Assembly: GCA_025354525.1 (NCBI GenBank)
Contig: JANXMS010000258.1
Location: forward strand, 1-42,084
Length of the DNA: 42,084 nucleotides
Direction of reading: 5' to 3'
Source of the DNA: Acidobacteriota bacterium
GTDB lineage: Bacteria; Acidobacteriota; Terriglobia; Bryobacterales; Bryobacteraceae
Shown in pieces: positions 7,672 to 16,182 of the stretch; the stretch's first letter is position 1, and the number at the start of each line of letters is the position of its first letter. A program made the translations under genes and the position numbers. The notes beneath the pieces are model-generated. The model was given only the letters and a program-made list of their open reading frames with translations, was not told the origin of the DNA and did not search any database.

Positions 7672-8574
7672 GTGGAGTTTTATGTCAATGACACGGAGAA
7701 GGGCCAGCGGCTCGATCACTACTTGCAGGAGAAGCTGCCGGAGTTCAGCCGGTCGCGGGTCCAGGAGTGGATCAAAGCGGGACGTGTCCTGGTGGCGGGA
7801 ACGGTGCCGAAGGCATCGCTGTCGCTGAAGGGCGGCGAGACGATATCCGTTGAGCCGATGCAGCGGCCGCCGCTGCGGGCCGAGGCGGAGGATCTGCCGC
7901 TCGATGTGCTGTACCAGGACGACGATGTTGTCGTGGTGAACAAGGCGGCCGGGGTGGTGGTTCATGCCGGCGCGGGGCAGCATTCGGGAACGCTCGTGAA
8001 CGCGCTGCTGCACCACTTCGGGACTTTATCGACGGAGGGCGGAGACGAGCGGCCCGGCATTGTGCATCGGCTGGACAAGGAGACAAGCGGCGTGTTGGTA
8101 GTCGCCCGGACGGACGCGGCGCACCGATCGCTAAGCGAGCAGTTTGCGAGCCGCGAGGTGGACAAGATTTATCTAGCGATGGTGCAGGGGTTGCCGAAGG
8201 CCGAGAGCGGACGGGTGGAGAAGCCGATCACGCGGGATCCGATGCACCGGACGAAGATGACTTGCCGGCTGGAGACGGGGCGGCATGCGTTGACGGATTG
8301 GAAGGTGCTGCGGCGGTTCGCTGAGCACAGCTTGTTGGAGGTGAAGCTTGGCACGGGGCGGACGCATCAGATTCGGGTGCATCTGTCATCGTTGGGGCAT
8401 CCGATTTTGGGGGATCGGGTTTATGGAGCGCGCGGGACGGAGTTGTTGACCGATCGATTCTTTCTACACGCGGCTCGTTTGGCGTTTCGGAGCCCGGGGA
8501 CGGGGGAGCGAATTACGGTGGAAGCCCCGATGCCGCCGGAGTTGACGGCTATAATCGAGTCAGGCAGCTTATGA
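7672..8574 (+). CDS. RluA/RluD-family 23S rRNA pseudouridine synthase
   Basis: It isomerises specific uridines of large-subunit rRNA to pseudouridine. The 300-residue protein has an N-terminal S4 RNA-binding domain (about residues 10-60, RLDHYLQEKLPEFSRSRVQ) and a catalytic domain with the family signature HRLDKETSG at 132-140, where D135 is the nucleophile. The motifs GRTHQIRVHL and HPILGD complete the active site. The full S4 plus catalytic architecture resembles RluD. The start is GTG at 7672; the nearby ATG is out of frame. Its stop overlaps the ATG of the next gene (ATGA at 8571-8574). Confidence 0.93.
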   Translation: MEFYVNDTEKGQRLDHYLQEKLPEFSRSRVQEWIKAGRVLVAGTVPKASLSLKGGETISVEPMQRPPLRAEAEDLPLDVLYQDDDVVVVNKAAGVVVHAGAGQHSGTLVNALLHHFGTLSTEGGDERPGIVHRLDKETSGVLVVARTDAAHRSLSEQFASREVDKIYLAMVQGLPKAESGRVEKPITRDPMHRTKMTCRLETGRHALTDWKVLRRFAEHSLLEVKLGTGRTHQIRVHLSSLGHPILGDRVYGARGTELLTDRFFLHAARLAFRSPGTGERITVEAPMPPELTAIIESGSL

Positions 8575-9473
8575 ATCGACGTACTTTCCTTACTTCGTTG
8601 GCGGCGGGTTCGGCGGCAGCGCAACAGTCGTCCGAAGAGCGGACGCGAATCGTCCTGGACGTGGCTCGTGTGAACTTGTTGTTCGCGGTGACCGATAAGA
8701 AGGGCCGATTCGTGACGAACCTGACGAAGGACGACTTCGAGATCAAGGAAGAGAAGAGAGAGCAGCAGATCCTGGAGTTTGTGGCCGAGTCGGATTTGCC
8801 GTTGCGGTTAGGGATTTTGGTGGACTCGTCGAATAGTGTGCGGGATCGGTTTAAGTTTCAGCAGGAAGCGGCGGTCGAGTTTGTGAACTCCGTGGTGCGG
8901 CCAGAAGACAAAGCGGTGGTCGTGAGCTATGACTCCGGTGCCGAACTCGTCGCGGATCTGACGGGGAACACCGAGGTGTTGGCGAAGGCTATTCGCAGTT
9001 TGCGGCCGGGGGGCGGGACGGCGCTGTACGAGGCGATCTATTTCGCTTGCCGGGATAAGCTGATGCAGGACCAACCGCGACACAAGTTCCGCCGGGCGAT
9101 GGTGGTGCTGGGCGACGGGGACGACAACGCGAGCCGGTACACGCGGGACCAAGCGCTGGAGATGGCGCAGAAGGCTGACGTGGTGATCTATACGATTTCG
9201 ACCAACAACAGCAAGCTGGAGCAGGAAGGCGACAAGGTGCTGCGGTACTTCGCTTCGGAAACGGGCGGGATGCCGTTTTTTCCGTTTCAGGCGCGGGAGC
9301 TGTCGCAGTCGTTTGAGAACATCTCGAACGAGCTGCGGCACCAGTACAGCGTGTTGTATCGCCCGGAACCGTTGAAGGCTGACGGGCTGTTCCACAAGGT
9401 GGACATCCGGGTGAAGACGCGGAAGGATCTGATTGTGCGGGCCCGGAAGGGTTACTACGCGCCGCGAGCCTGA
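8571..9473 (+). CDS. VWFA-related Acidobacterial-type secreted protein
   Basis: A 300-residue exported protein with a twin-arginine-like or Sec signal (NRRTFLTSLAAGSAAAQ). A lead-in strand domain (VVVNLLFAVTDKKGRFV-like, then LTKDDFEIKE) is followed by a von Willebrand A domain from about residue 78. The metal-binding MIDAS residues D85, S87 and S89 (DSSNS) and T150 (GGGTALYEA) are present, as is a third acidic site (LGDGDDN). This architecture corresponds to the VWFA-related Acidobacterial domain family, expanded in Solibacter-like genomes; ligands are not known. It is translationally coupled to the pseudouridine synthase by ATGA and overlaps the convergent sulfatase by 19 bp at the 3' end. 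Confidence 0.88.
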   Translation: MNRRTFLTSLAAGSAAAQQSSEERTRIVLDVARVNLLFAVTDKKGRFVTNLTKDDFEIKEEKREQQILEFVAESDLPLRLGILVDSSNSVRDRFKFQQEAAVEFVNSVVRPEDKAVVVSYDSGAELVADLTGNTEVLAKAIRSLRPGGGTALYEAIYFACRDKLMQDQPRHKFRRAMVVLGDGDDNASRYTRDQALEMAQKADVVIYTISTNNSKLEQEGDKVLRYFASETGGMPFFPFQARELSQSFENISNELRHQYSVLYRPEPLKADGLFHKVDIRVKTRKDLIVRARKGYYAPRA

Positions 9474-10819
9474 AGGATCGCTTCGAGCTGTTGGCGGAGG
9501 GCGGCTTTTTGCGGGGCCGTGGCGGCGATGTTCTTGAACTCGCGCGGGTCGGTCTGGTAGTCGTAAAGCTCTTCGCCCTCGGCCCCTTTACTCCACATGG
9601 TGTAGCGGTAGCGTTCGGTGCGGATGGAGTAGCCCATTACTTTGCCGCGCAGCACTTGGCTGACGGCGGGATGGTCCCACTTGGTTTGCGGCTTTTCGAG
9701 GAGCGGCTTGATGCTGCGGCCGTGTAGGCCGGGGGGTGGTTTCAAGCCGCAGAGATCGGCCAGCGTGGGATAGATATCGAGCATCTCAACGGGCGCGGGG
9801 CAGACGCGATTCCGCGCAAGGACGCCGGGTCCGGAGAAGAGCAAGGGGATGCGCGTTGATGGTTCGAAAAGGGCCTGTTTCATCCACTGGCCGTGTTCGC
9901 CGAGGTGGTAGCCGTGGTCGGACCAGAAGACGATGTTGGTGTTGGCAGTAAGCTTGAGCCGGTCGAGGGCATTGAGGACTTTGCCGACCTGTGCGTCAAG
10001 GAAGGCGATGGAGGCGAAGTAAGCCTGCATGGCTTCTTTGCGCTGTTGCAGGGTCATGCCCCAGTTGCCGGGCTTGGTGAAGTAGGCCCATTGGGGAGCG
10101 ATCTTCAGTTCGTCGGCTTCGAAGGAGACCGGGTCCATCTTATCGACGGGGAAGAGGTCGAAGTATTTCTTGGGTGCGATCCAGGGGACGTGGGGCCGGT
10201 AGAAGCCGATGGCGAGGAAGAACGGTTTATCCTTGTGTTTTTCGAGGAGGGTGACGGCGTGAGCGGCACCGATGCCGTCGGTGTGTTCTTCGTCGGGCCG
10301 GTCGGAGGCGCGGAGAGTGATGGCGCTGCCGATGCCCTTGCGTTCCGGGGTGTGGTTGATGAGGAGCGGTTCGTCGATGGTCTTATCGACACCGATGGGG
10401 TTGAAGGTGTAGTCCCAGGAGGGCGCGTCGTCGAGGCCGGGGGTGCCGATGTCGCCGGGGACGCCGTAGTGATAAATCTTGCCGATGCGGGCGGCGAAGT
10501 AGCCGTTGTTGCGGAAGAGTTGGGGCAGGGTGACGGCGTTGGGCCGGGACTCGCGGAAGTGCTTGGCGAGGTTGTAGACGCCGGTCGCATCGGGCGAGAG
10601 GCCGGTCATCAGTGACGTGCGCGAGGGGCTGCAGAGCGGGAACTGGGTATAGGCTTTATCGAAGCGGACGCCGGCCTTGGCGATGCGGTCGATATTGGGC
10701 GTTTTGACGAGCGGATGGCCGTAGCAACTGAGGCAGGTATTGAGATCGTCGACGCCGATGAAGAGGACGTTGGGACGGGGCGCGGGTGCGAAGGCGGCGA
10801 GAAAAGTTCGACGGGTCAT
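9455..10819 (-). CDS. sulfatase, iduronate-2-sulfatase-like
   Basis: A type I sulfatase of 454 residues that should cleave sulfate esters, probably from sulfated polysaccharide, outside the cytoplasm (N-terminal MTRRTFLAAF signal). The active-site Cys to be converted to formylglycine is C63 in CSPSRTSLMTG. Metal ligands are visible at the N-terminus (DDLN, D24/D25) and near residue 300 (WSDHGYHLGEHGQW). The motif order and the HGYHLGEH block fit the iduronate-2-sulfatase subgroup. It depends on a formylglycine-generating enzyme that is not in this window. Its ATG overlaps the stop of the upstream sulfatase (ATGA at 10816-10819). Confidence 0.92.
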   Translation of the reverse strand: MTRRTFLAAFAPAPRPNVLFIGVDDLNTCLSCYGHPLVKTPNIDRIAKAGVRFDKAYTQFPLCSPSRTSLMTGLSPDATGVYNLAKHFRESRPNAVTLPQLFRNNGYFAARIGKIYHYGVPGDIGTPGLDDAPSWDYTFNPIGVDKTIDEPLLINHTPERKGIGSAITLRASDRPDEEHTDGIGAAHAVTLLEKHKDKPFFLAIGFYRPHVPWIAPKKYFDLFPVDKMDPVSFEADELKIAPQWAYFTKPGNWGMTLQQRKEAMQAYFASIAFLDAQVGKVLNALDRLKLTANTNIVFWSDHGYHLGEHGQWMKQALFEPSTRIPLLFSGPGVLARNRVCPAPVEMLDIYPTLADLCGLKPPPGLHGRSIKPLLEKPQTKWDHPAVSQVLRGKVMGYSIRTERYRYTMWSKGAEGEELYDYQTDPREFKNIAATAPQKAALRQQLEAILQARGA

Positions 10820-12186
10820 GCGGAGAGGACTTCCTTGTGGAGGGATTGGAGACGGGTTTGGAGCTTCAAGAGTTGCTTGGGGTTTTGCGTCGAAAGATCG
10901 GTCTTTTCGCCGAGGTCAGTGGGGAGATGGTAGAGCGCGAAGCGGGTGAGCGACTGCTGGCGGGCGATTTCGAGATGGGGCGGACGGAAGCCGGCGACTG
11001 GCACGGAGGGAGCCCCGGCGGGCCACATGCCGACGACCTTCCAGGGGCCATCGCGGAGGGAGGCTTTGGGATCGTACATGGAGTTGATGTAGTGCCAGTG
11101 GAGGGGGACGGTGCGTTTGACGGGCGTGCCTTTGAAGATCGGCAGGATGCTGGCTCCGTCGAGGGGCTTGACGGGTTTGGCGGCGTGGGCGGCTTCGATC
11201 AGAGTAGGCAGCACGTCGACGCCGCAGATGGGTTCGGAAGACGTGACGCCGGCTTTTGCGTGGCCGGGCCAGCGAAGAATGCCGGGGACGCGGTAGCCGC
11301 CTTCGTAGAGCGATAGCTTCATGCCACGGAAGGGGCCCGGGGTTCCGTAGGATCGATTGGCGCCGGGGTAGCGGAGGAGCGTTTCTGGGCCATTGTCGGA
11401 GGTGAAGTAGACGAGGGCGTCGCCGCGGCCTTGGTCGGCGAGGGCGGCCATGAGGCGGCCGAAATGATGGTCCATTTCGGCGACGTTGCCGAAGTACTCG
11501 GCGCGTTCGCGGGGAGAGGCGGTGCCGTACTTGGCGGTGAAAGCGTCGGAGGTGGCGACCTTTTCGTGGGGCGAATGGAAGCAGGCGAAGAGGCAGACGG
11601 GCTTGGCGGCGGGGACGGACTGGAGCCAGGCGATGGATTCATCGGCGACGATTTGGCTGGAGTAGCCGGTGAGAGGCCCTGCGGGTTGGCCGTTGCGGAT
11701 GAAGTTGATGGGGTTGTGATGGGACGGAAGCGAGTTGTTTTGCGTCGAGACCCAATGGTCGAAGCCGTGGTCGTTGGGCTGGGGCTGCGCGGGCGAGTTG
11801 AAGAGGCCGTTGCAGTGCCACTTGCCGATGTGGGCGGTTGTGTAGCCGCTGGATTGGAGAAGCTTGGCGAAGGTCTGCTCGGAACGCTGGAGGTGAGTGG
11901 CGGAGCCTTCGGGGATCCAATCGTAGACGCCGAGGCGGGTGGGCGTGCGGCCGGTGAGGAGGCCGCAACGCGAGGGGGAGCAGACGGGGGCGGCGGCGTA
12001 GCAATCGGTGAAGCGGATGCCTTGGGTAGCGAACTTGTCGAGGTTGGGCGTAGTGATATTCGGATGGCCGAAGCAGCCGAGGTCTCCGTAGCCGAGGTCG
12101 TCGCAAAGGACGACGACGATGTCGGGCTGCTTCGATTTGGCGGTGAGCAGAGCGGGGGCGGCGAGGAGGGCTCGGCGGGTGATCAT
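10816..12186 (-). CDS. sulfatase, arylsulfatase-like
   Basis: A second type I sulfatase, 456 residues from ATG 12186. A longer frame exists upstream, but that part is low-complexity shadow of the preceding gene, and the chosen ATG overlaps the preceding stop as ATGA and opens a proper twin-arginine-like signal (MITRRALLAAPALL). The formylglycine precursor is C69 in CSPSRCGLLTG, and the N-terminal metal ligands are D29/D30 in CDDLGYGDLG. The SDNGPE block near the middle is typical of arylsulfatases. Being adjacent to a different-subgroup sulfatase suggests that the two act on different bonds of one sulfated glycan. Confidence 0.93.
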   Translation of the reverse strand: MITRRALLAAPALLTAKSKQPDIVVVLCDDLGYGDLGCFGHPNITTPNLDKFATQGIRFTDCYAAAPVCSPSRCGLLTGRTPTRLGVYDWIPEGSATHLQRSEQTFAKLLQSSGYTTAHIGKWHCNGLFNSPAQPQPNDHGFDHWVSTQNNSLPSHHNPINFIRNGQPAGPLTGYSSQIVADESIAWLQSVPAAKPVCLFACFHSPHEKVATSDAFTAKYGTASPRERAEYFGNVAEMDHHFGRLMAALADQGRGDALVYFTSDNGPETLLRYPGANRSYGTPGPFRGMKLSLYEGGYRVPGILRWPGHAKAGVTSSEPICGVDVLPTLIEAAHAAKPVKPLDGASILPIFKGTPVKRTVPLHWHYINSMYDPKASLRDGPWKVVGMWPAGAPSVPVAGFRPPHLEIARQQSLTRFALYHLPTDLGEKTDLSTQNPKQLLKLQTRLQSLHKEVLSA

Positions 12187-13091
12187 GCGAGTAAGGGGAG
12201 GAGGTGGGCGTCGAGTTCGGCGTCGGTGAAGTCGGTGAGGGGAACGTCGGGATGGAGGCTCCAGAGTTCGGTGTGGGTGAGGGCTTCGCCGTGGGCGAGT
12301 TGGGTAAGCGGGCCCATGGTTTCGAGTTCGAGGAAATCGGCGTTTGTGAAGATCTCGAAGGAGGCGCCGAATTCGGGGTGTTCTTCGGCGAAGCCATCGG
12401 GGAAGTATTGCTTCAGGAAGAGGCCGCCGTGGAGGCTGTAAGCGCCCCAGGTGTGATCGTTGAAGTGGCCGAGCTTTTGGGGGACTGGATTGGCGGGATC
12501 CTGCCGGAGTAGGAGGTACTTCTTCGTAAACTTCCAGCGGGGGTCGCTTAGGTCGGTGAAGGCCCACATGATAATTGGGTTGGTGGGTTCGAGCATTTCA
12601 GGGTGGGTGCCGCGCGGGGGCCAACCGGTGATGCCGACGCCACCGGGTGCCATGACGGTGGGGGTCCAGGCGGCGAGTTCGACGGGGAGGGCGTTGGTAT
12701 TCTCGATGCGGTGGAGGACTTCGACGGAGGACGAGTCCGGCGAGAGGGTGAGGTGGATGGACTTGCGGAGACCGGTTTCGCGCTCGACAGGTTGGAGGGC
12801 GAGGATCGACAGTTCTTCGGCGACGATCTCGACGGGGCCGTTATCGAGGGCGTAAGTGGCGAGGCGGTCTTCGGGGCCTTTCCAGAGGCGATGGCCGCCT
12901 CGGATCATCCAATGGGATTCGCCGGTGGTGCCCATCATCGAGTCGAACTCTTTAAAGAAGTTAGGGCCGCCGGTGAAGCCGTAGTGGATGACGCGCGGGC
13001 CGACGTCGCTGGTGACGATGAGATCGACGATGCCGTTAGAGAGCTTGTAGGAGTTGGGCCAGCCGCGGAAGTTGAGTTTTTCGATAGACAT
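12183..13091 (-). CDS. DUF4380-like protein, mutarotase-type fold
   Basis: A 302-residue protein without a signal peptide. The N-terminal region (YKLSNGIVDLIVTSDVGPR, then HWMIRGGHRLWKGPED) matches what I know as the DUF4380 pattern, whose members are thought to adopt the galactose-mutarotase beta-sandwich. No catalytic function is established. It sits directly upstream of the two sulfatases with an ATGA overlap, so a role in handling the sugar released by them is a reasonable inference and nothing more. Confidence 0.65.
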   Translation of the reverse strand: MSIEKLNFRGWPNSYKLSNGIVDLIVTSDVGPRVIHYGFTGGPNFFKEFDSMMGTTGESHWMIRGGHRLWKGPEDRLATYALDNGPVEIVAEELSILALQPVERETGLRKSIHLTLSPDSSSVEVLHRIENTNALPVELAAWTPTVMAPGGVGITGWPPRGTHPEMLEPTNPIIMWAFTDLSDPRWKFTKKYLLLRQDPANPVPQKLGHFNDHTWGAYSLHGGLFLKQYFPDGFAEEHPEFGASFEIFTNADFLELETMGPLTQLAHGEALTHTELWSLHPDVPLTDFTDAELDAHLLPLLA

Positions 13092-13104
13092 ATAACCCGC
13101 CAGT

Positions 13105-14358
13105 TTATCGTTTACGGGGGGCGAGTTGTTCGACGTCGAGGAGGACGTTCAGGGTGTGGTCGCCGGCGCGGCGGATTTCTTCGGGAGCGACGTTGGATTC
13201 GCGGAGGAGGCGGTCGACGTAGGTGAGCCACTCGGTGGGGTGCTCGGTACGCATGGGGGAGAGGGCGAGGAAGGTGACGTACTCGGTGGTGACTTTGCGG
13301 AGGAGCGGGCCGGAGGGAATGATGGCGAAGAGGGCTTGGTGGATGATGGCCCGTTGGTGAAAGATTGATCGGGGCGTTTCGTCGTCGTCGTGCTTCCATT
13401 CCGAGAGTTCGTTTAAGAAAGCGCGGAGGCGGGTGTCCCAATCGGGCTTGCGGCGCTCGGCTTCGGGAAGGATTTCTTTGCCTCCACCGAAGCGGAGTTC
13501 CTTGTAATGGGCCATGATGAGCTTCCCCTTGGGCGCGACCCAGAAATTTGGAATGGTTGGCGTTTTGTCGGTTGAGGAAGGCTTCAACTCTTTTGCGTCT
13601 ATAGGGGTAGTGGAGAGTTTGTTGAAGATTTCGATGGCCTGTTTGTGGGAGGCGTTCTCGCGGGTCGAGGAGCAGCGGCGACCGTTCATGTGGTTAGTGA
13701 ACCAAGTTCGCCAACCGGGCAGGATGTTTCGATAAATGTAGATCTCGTTGGTCGTGCTGAACGGGGCAGGCGAGAAGGCTCGCCAGGAGTCATGGATTTC
13801 GGGGAGTGCACCGGCGAGGAGGATAACCAGCTCATCCGGATGGGGCAACCGAGCGATCGCGCGGAGGGCGGGTGCGATTTGGGAGGAAGTTGTGATGCGA
13901 CGGAAGGCTTCAGAGGCGAGCGAGGGAAAGCGGGGGAGGCTCTCGTAGTAGAAGTCCGGCTGGTAGGAGAAGGGATCGTCGCAGGTCTGGGTTGGGGGAG
14001 CGGGATCAATCTCTCGAAAGAGCTTGGCGGACGTGAGCGCGACGGCGACACGGACCTGGATGGAGAGGCGGTCGAGTTTAAACCGGCCGGCGGCGTCGAT
14101 GACGCCAGAGAGAGAGTCGGAATGAAGAACGAGATCTTCGTTTGTGCGAGGGCGCGCGCCGAATTTGACTTGGTGGGCGAGGAGGAAGATGCTTTCGAGG
14201 AGTTGCTCTGGTTCCTTGACTTTGAGCTTGTCGGCTTCGGCGAGGCGGAGGACGACGTCGGCGTAGAGTTCGGGGGGTAGGGCGGCGGCGCGGTCGAGAA
14301 GGTCGGACTGCGCGAGCAGGGGAAGGGCGAAGAGGCTACTTACGAGCAAGAATCGCAT
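13105..14358 (-). CDS. exported hypothetical protein
   Basis: A 417-residue protein with a clear signal peptide (MRFLLVSSLFALPLLAQ) and no domain I recognise. The mature part is predominantly helical in appearance, with a stretch near residues 105-250 that includes DPFSYQPDFYYESLPRFPS and IYRNILPGWRTWF. It lies in the middle of the overlapping operon: the upstream methyltransferase stop overlaps its start by 23 bp, and its stop is 13 bp from the DUF4380-like start. Similar lineage-specific exported proteins are common in Acidobacteriota. Confidence 0.7.
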   Translation of the reverse strand: MRFLLVSSLFALPLLAQSDLLDRAAALPPELYADVVLRLAEADKLKVKEPEQLLESIFLLAHQVKFGARPRTNEDLVLHSDSLSGVIDAAGRFKLDRLSIQVRVAVALTSAKLFREIDPAPPTQTCDDPFSYQPDFYYESLPRFPSLASEAFRRITTSSQIAPALRAIARLPHPDELVILLAGALPEIHDSWRAFSPAPFSTTNEIYIYRNILPGWRTWFTNHMNGRRCSSTRENASHKQAIEIFNKLSTTPIDAKELKPSSTDKTPTIPNFWVAPKGKLIMAHYKELRFGGGKEILPEAERRKPDWDTRLRAFLNELSEWKHDDDETPRSIFHQRAIIHQALFAIIPSGPLLRKVTTEYVTFLALSPMRTEHPTEWLTYVDRLLRESNVAPEEIRRAGDHTLNVLLDVEQLAPRKR

Positions 14359-15310
14359 CGAGGGGGGCTCCGGTTCGATGGGCGGTTATTTGGGTGAAGC
14401 CTGCCGCGGTAAGCAGGGCTTGGTATTCGGGAAACGAGCGTTCGCGGCCTTCGGTGCAGGTGAGCATGTTCAGCGACTGCAGCAGGGCCGGGCGGGGGCC
14501 GGAGTGATCGTCGTCAAGGAGGGCTTCGGCGATGAGGAGGCCGCCGTGAGGGGGCAGGGCGGCGTGGATTTTGGCGAGGAGGAGTTCGACCTTCGGCGTG
14601 GACCAATCGTGGAGGATGCGACCGAGGGCGTAGAGGTCGGCGGGGGGCAGCGGGTCCGAGAAGAAGTCGCCGGGGAGGCCTTGGACGTTCGGGACGGGAA
14701 AGGCTTCGATGACGGCGGGCAGATCGAAGTTGGTGGCTTGGAGATGGGGCCAGCGGGCGATGGCGGCGGCTGGAAGATGCCCGGTGCCGCCGCCGAGGTC
14801 GCAGAGGTGGGTGAACGGCGTGAGATCAAAGGCGGCGACGACTTGGGGAGAGGAGAGAAGGCCGAAGCCGTGCATGCCTTGCTGGAAGGTTCGGAGCGAT
14901 TCGGGGGTGCGGAAGAAGTGGCCGAAGATGTCGGCGGAGGAATCGACCTGGAAGGTTTGGGACCACCGATGGGAGCCTTCACGGACGGCGTCGGGGAGGT
15001 TGGCCCAGAGGTGCCAGAGGACGTCGCGGGAGTAGAGAATATAGCCGACGAGGGTATCGGGGCTGGAGCGGGTGCAGTAGCGTTGGGCGTCGGGCGTGTT
15101 GCGGTAGCGTCCGTCGGCCTTCGTGAGCAGGCCGAGATTGACGCAGGCGTCGAGGAGGAGTTCGGTGGCTCGGAGGTCGGCGGCCAGGCGGTTGGCGATG
15201 GCGGCGGCGGTGTGGCCGGTGGTTAGAAGATCGAAGACACCGAGGTGGACGGCCGAGAACATGACCTGGGAGCGGCGGAAGGATTCGATGAGATCAAGGA
15301 CGGGGTTCAT
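14336..15310 (-). CDS. SAM-dependent O-methyltransferase (ASMT/COMT type)
   Basis: Predicted to methylate a hydroxyl group on a small molecule. The 324-residue form from ATG 15310 has the two-part plan of plant/bacterial small-molecule O-methyltransferases: an N-terminal winged-helix dimerisation domain (residues 5-75, AVHLGVFDLL) and a Rossmann domain with SAM motif DLGGGTGHLP at 171-180. H234 in ILHDW is the usual catalytic base of the family. A longer frame upstream is low-complexity sequence antisense-like to thiL, so I reject it. The start overlaps the end of thiL by 17 bp. The substrate is unknown. Confidence 0.85.
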   Translation of the reverse strand: MNPVLDLIESFRRSQVMFSAVHLGVFDLLTTGHTAAAIANRLAADLRATELLLDACVNLGLLTKADGRYRNTPDAQRYCTRSSPDTLVGYILYSRDVLWHLWANLPDAVREGSHRWSQTFQVDSSADIFGHFFRTPESLRTFQQGMHGFGLLSSPQVVAAFDLTPFTHLCDLGGGTGHLPAAAIARWPHLQATNFDLPAVIEAFPVPNVQGLPGDFFSDPLPPADLYALGRILHDWSTPKVELLLAKIHAALPPHGGLLIAEALLDDDHSGPRPALLQSLNMLTCTEGRERSFPEYQALLTAAGFTQITAHRTGAPLDAILARK

Positions 15311-16157
15311 GGTAGTGGTCCCAGCCGAGAGGCGGGAGGGGCGAGCTTTCATAGAAGACGCAGTCGGGATGGGATTGGACGACGGTGCCGATGGGGTAAG
15401 TGCCGGGGATGGGTTTTCGGGAGGTGAAGAGGAGTTGGTAGTCTTCACCTCCGTGGAGAGCGTGTTCCAGATGGGCTCCTTTGGCCCTGGGGACGGCCGT
15501 GAGGCGCGCGGACACCTTACTTGCTAGGCAGAGGCGGCGGAGGTCTGCCGAGAGGCCGTCAGAGAGGTCCATGGCGCAGCGGACGCCTTGGGCGTAGAGG
15601 GTGCGTCCGAGCGCGAGTTGGGGCAGGGGGAGGCGGCGCTTGCCGCGTTCGAGAGCGAGGGCGGCGGCACCGAGGGGGCCGGAGACGGAGATCGTATCGC
15701 CGAGTCGGGCTTTTGAGCGGAGGAGGGCTTGGCCGCGGGGTACGCTGCCGCAGACCATGACGTCGCAGGAGGGGGTGGGCGTGGCAGAGAGGTCGCCGCC
15801 GGCGAGGATGACGCCGTGGCGTTGGGCGAGGGGGAGGAAACCGGCGTAGAAACCGTCGATCCAGACGGGGTCGGATGCGGCGAGGGCGACGAGGGCGAAG
15901 AGGGGGCGGCCGCCCATGGCGGCGATGTCGGAGAGGGAACGGGCGAGGGCGGTATGGCCTACATCGCTGGCTTTGGTTGTGGTGGTGAAGTGGCGATCGA
16001 GGTGCATTTGATCGGTGGTGAAGAGGAGGTCGTCGCCGGATTTTGGGCGGAAGATGGCGCAATCGTCGCCGATGCCGGTTAGGATTCCGTTTCCGGTCGA
16101 GAGTCCGCGGCGGGCGAGGTTGGCTTCGATTTTGGCGATGAGGTGGGCTTCGTCCAC
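15294..16157 (-). CDS. thiL: thiamine-monophosphate kinase
   Basis: ThiL phosphorylates thiamine monophosphate to thiamine diphosphate, the cofactor of the ThDP enzyme near 3 kb. It belongs to the AIR-synthase-like ATPase fold. From GTG 16157 the protein has 287 residues and shows the family motifs GIGDDCAIF (D31/D32), LFTTDQ with HLDRHF, ALARSLSDIAAMGG, LAGGDLS and CAMDLSDGLSADL. I chose GTG because the upstream extension would cross the divergent RNase promoter region and is not conserved-looking. It heads the overlapping operon that ends with the sulfatases. Confidence 0.9.
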   Translation of the reverse strand: MDEAHLIAKIEANLARRGLSTGNGILTGIGDDCAIFRPKSGDDLLFTTDQMHLDRHFTTTTKASDVGHTALARSLSDIAAMGGRPLFALVALAASDPVWIDGFYAGFLPLAQRHGVILAGGDLSATPTPSCDVMVCGSVPRGQALLRSKARLGDTISVSGPLGAAALALERGKRRLPLPQLALGRTLYAQGVRCAMDLSDGLSADLRRLCLASKVSARLTAVPRAKGAHLEHALHGGEDYQLLFTSRKPIPGTYPIGTVVQSHPDCVFYESSPLPPLGWDHYHEPRP

Positions 16158-16182
16158 AGGGCTATTGTATGGTGGTAAGGCT

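Noticed and set aside
12187-12567. N-terminal extension of the second sulfatase to 583 residues
   Set aside because: The extension is Pro/Arg-rich shadow of the DUF4380-like gene, while ATG 12186 gives a proper signal peptide and an ATGA overlap.
15311-15448. Longer start for the O-methyltransferase
   Set aside because: The extra 46 residues are low-complexity Ser/Pro sequence inside thiL; the family N-terminus begins at ATG 15310.
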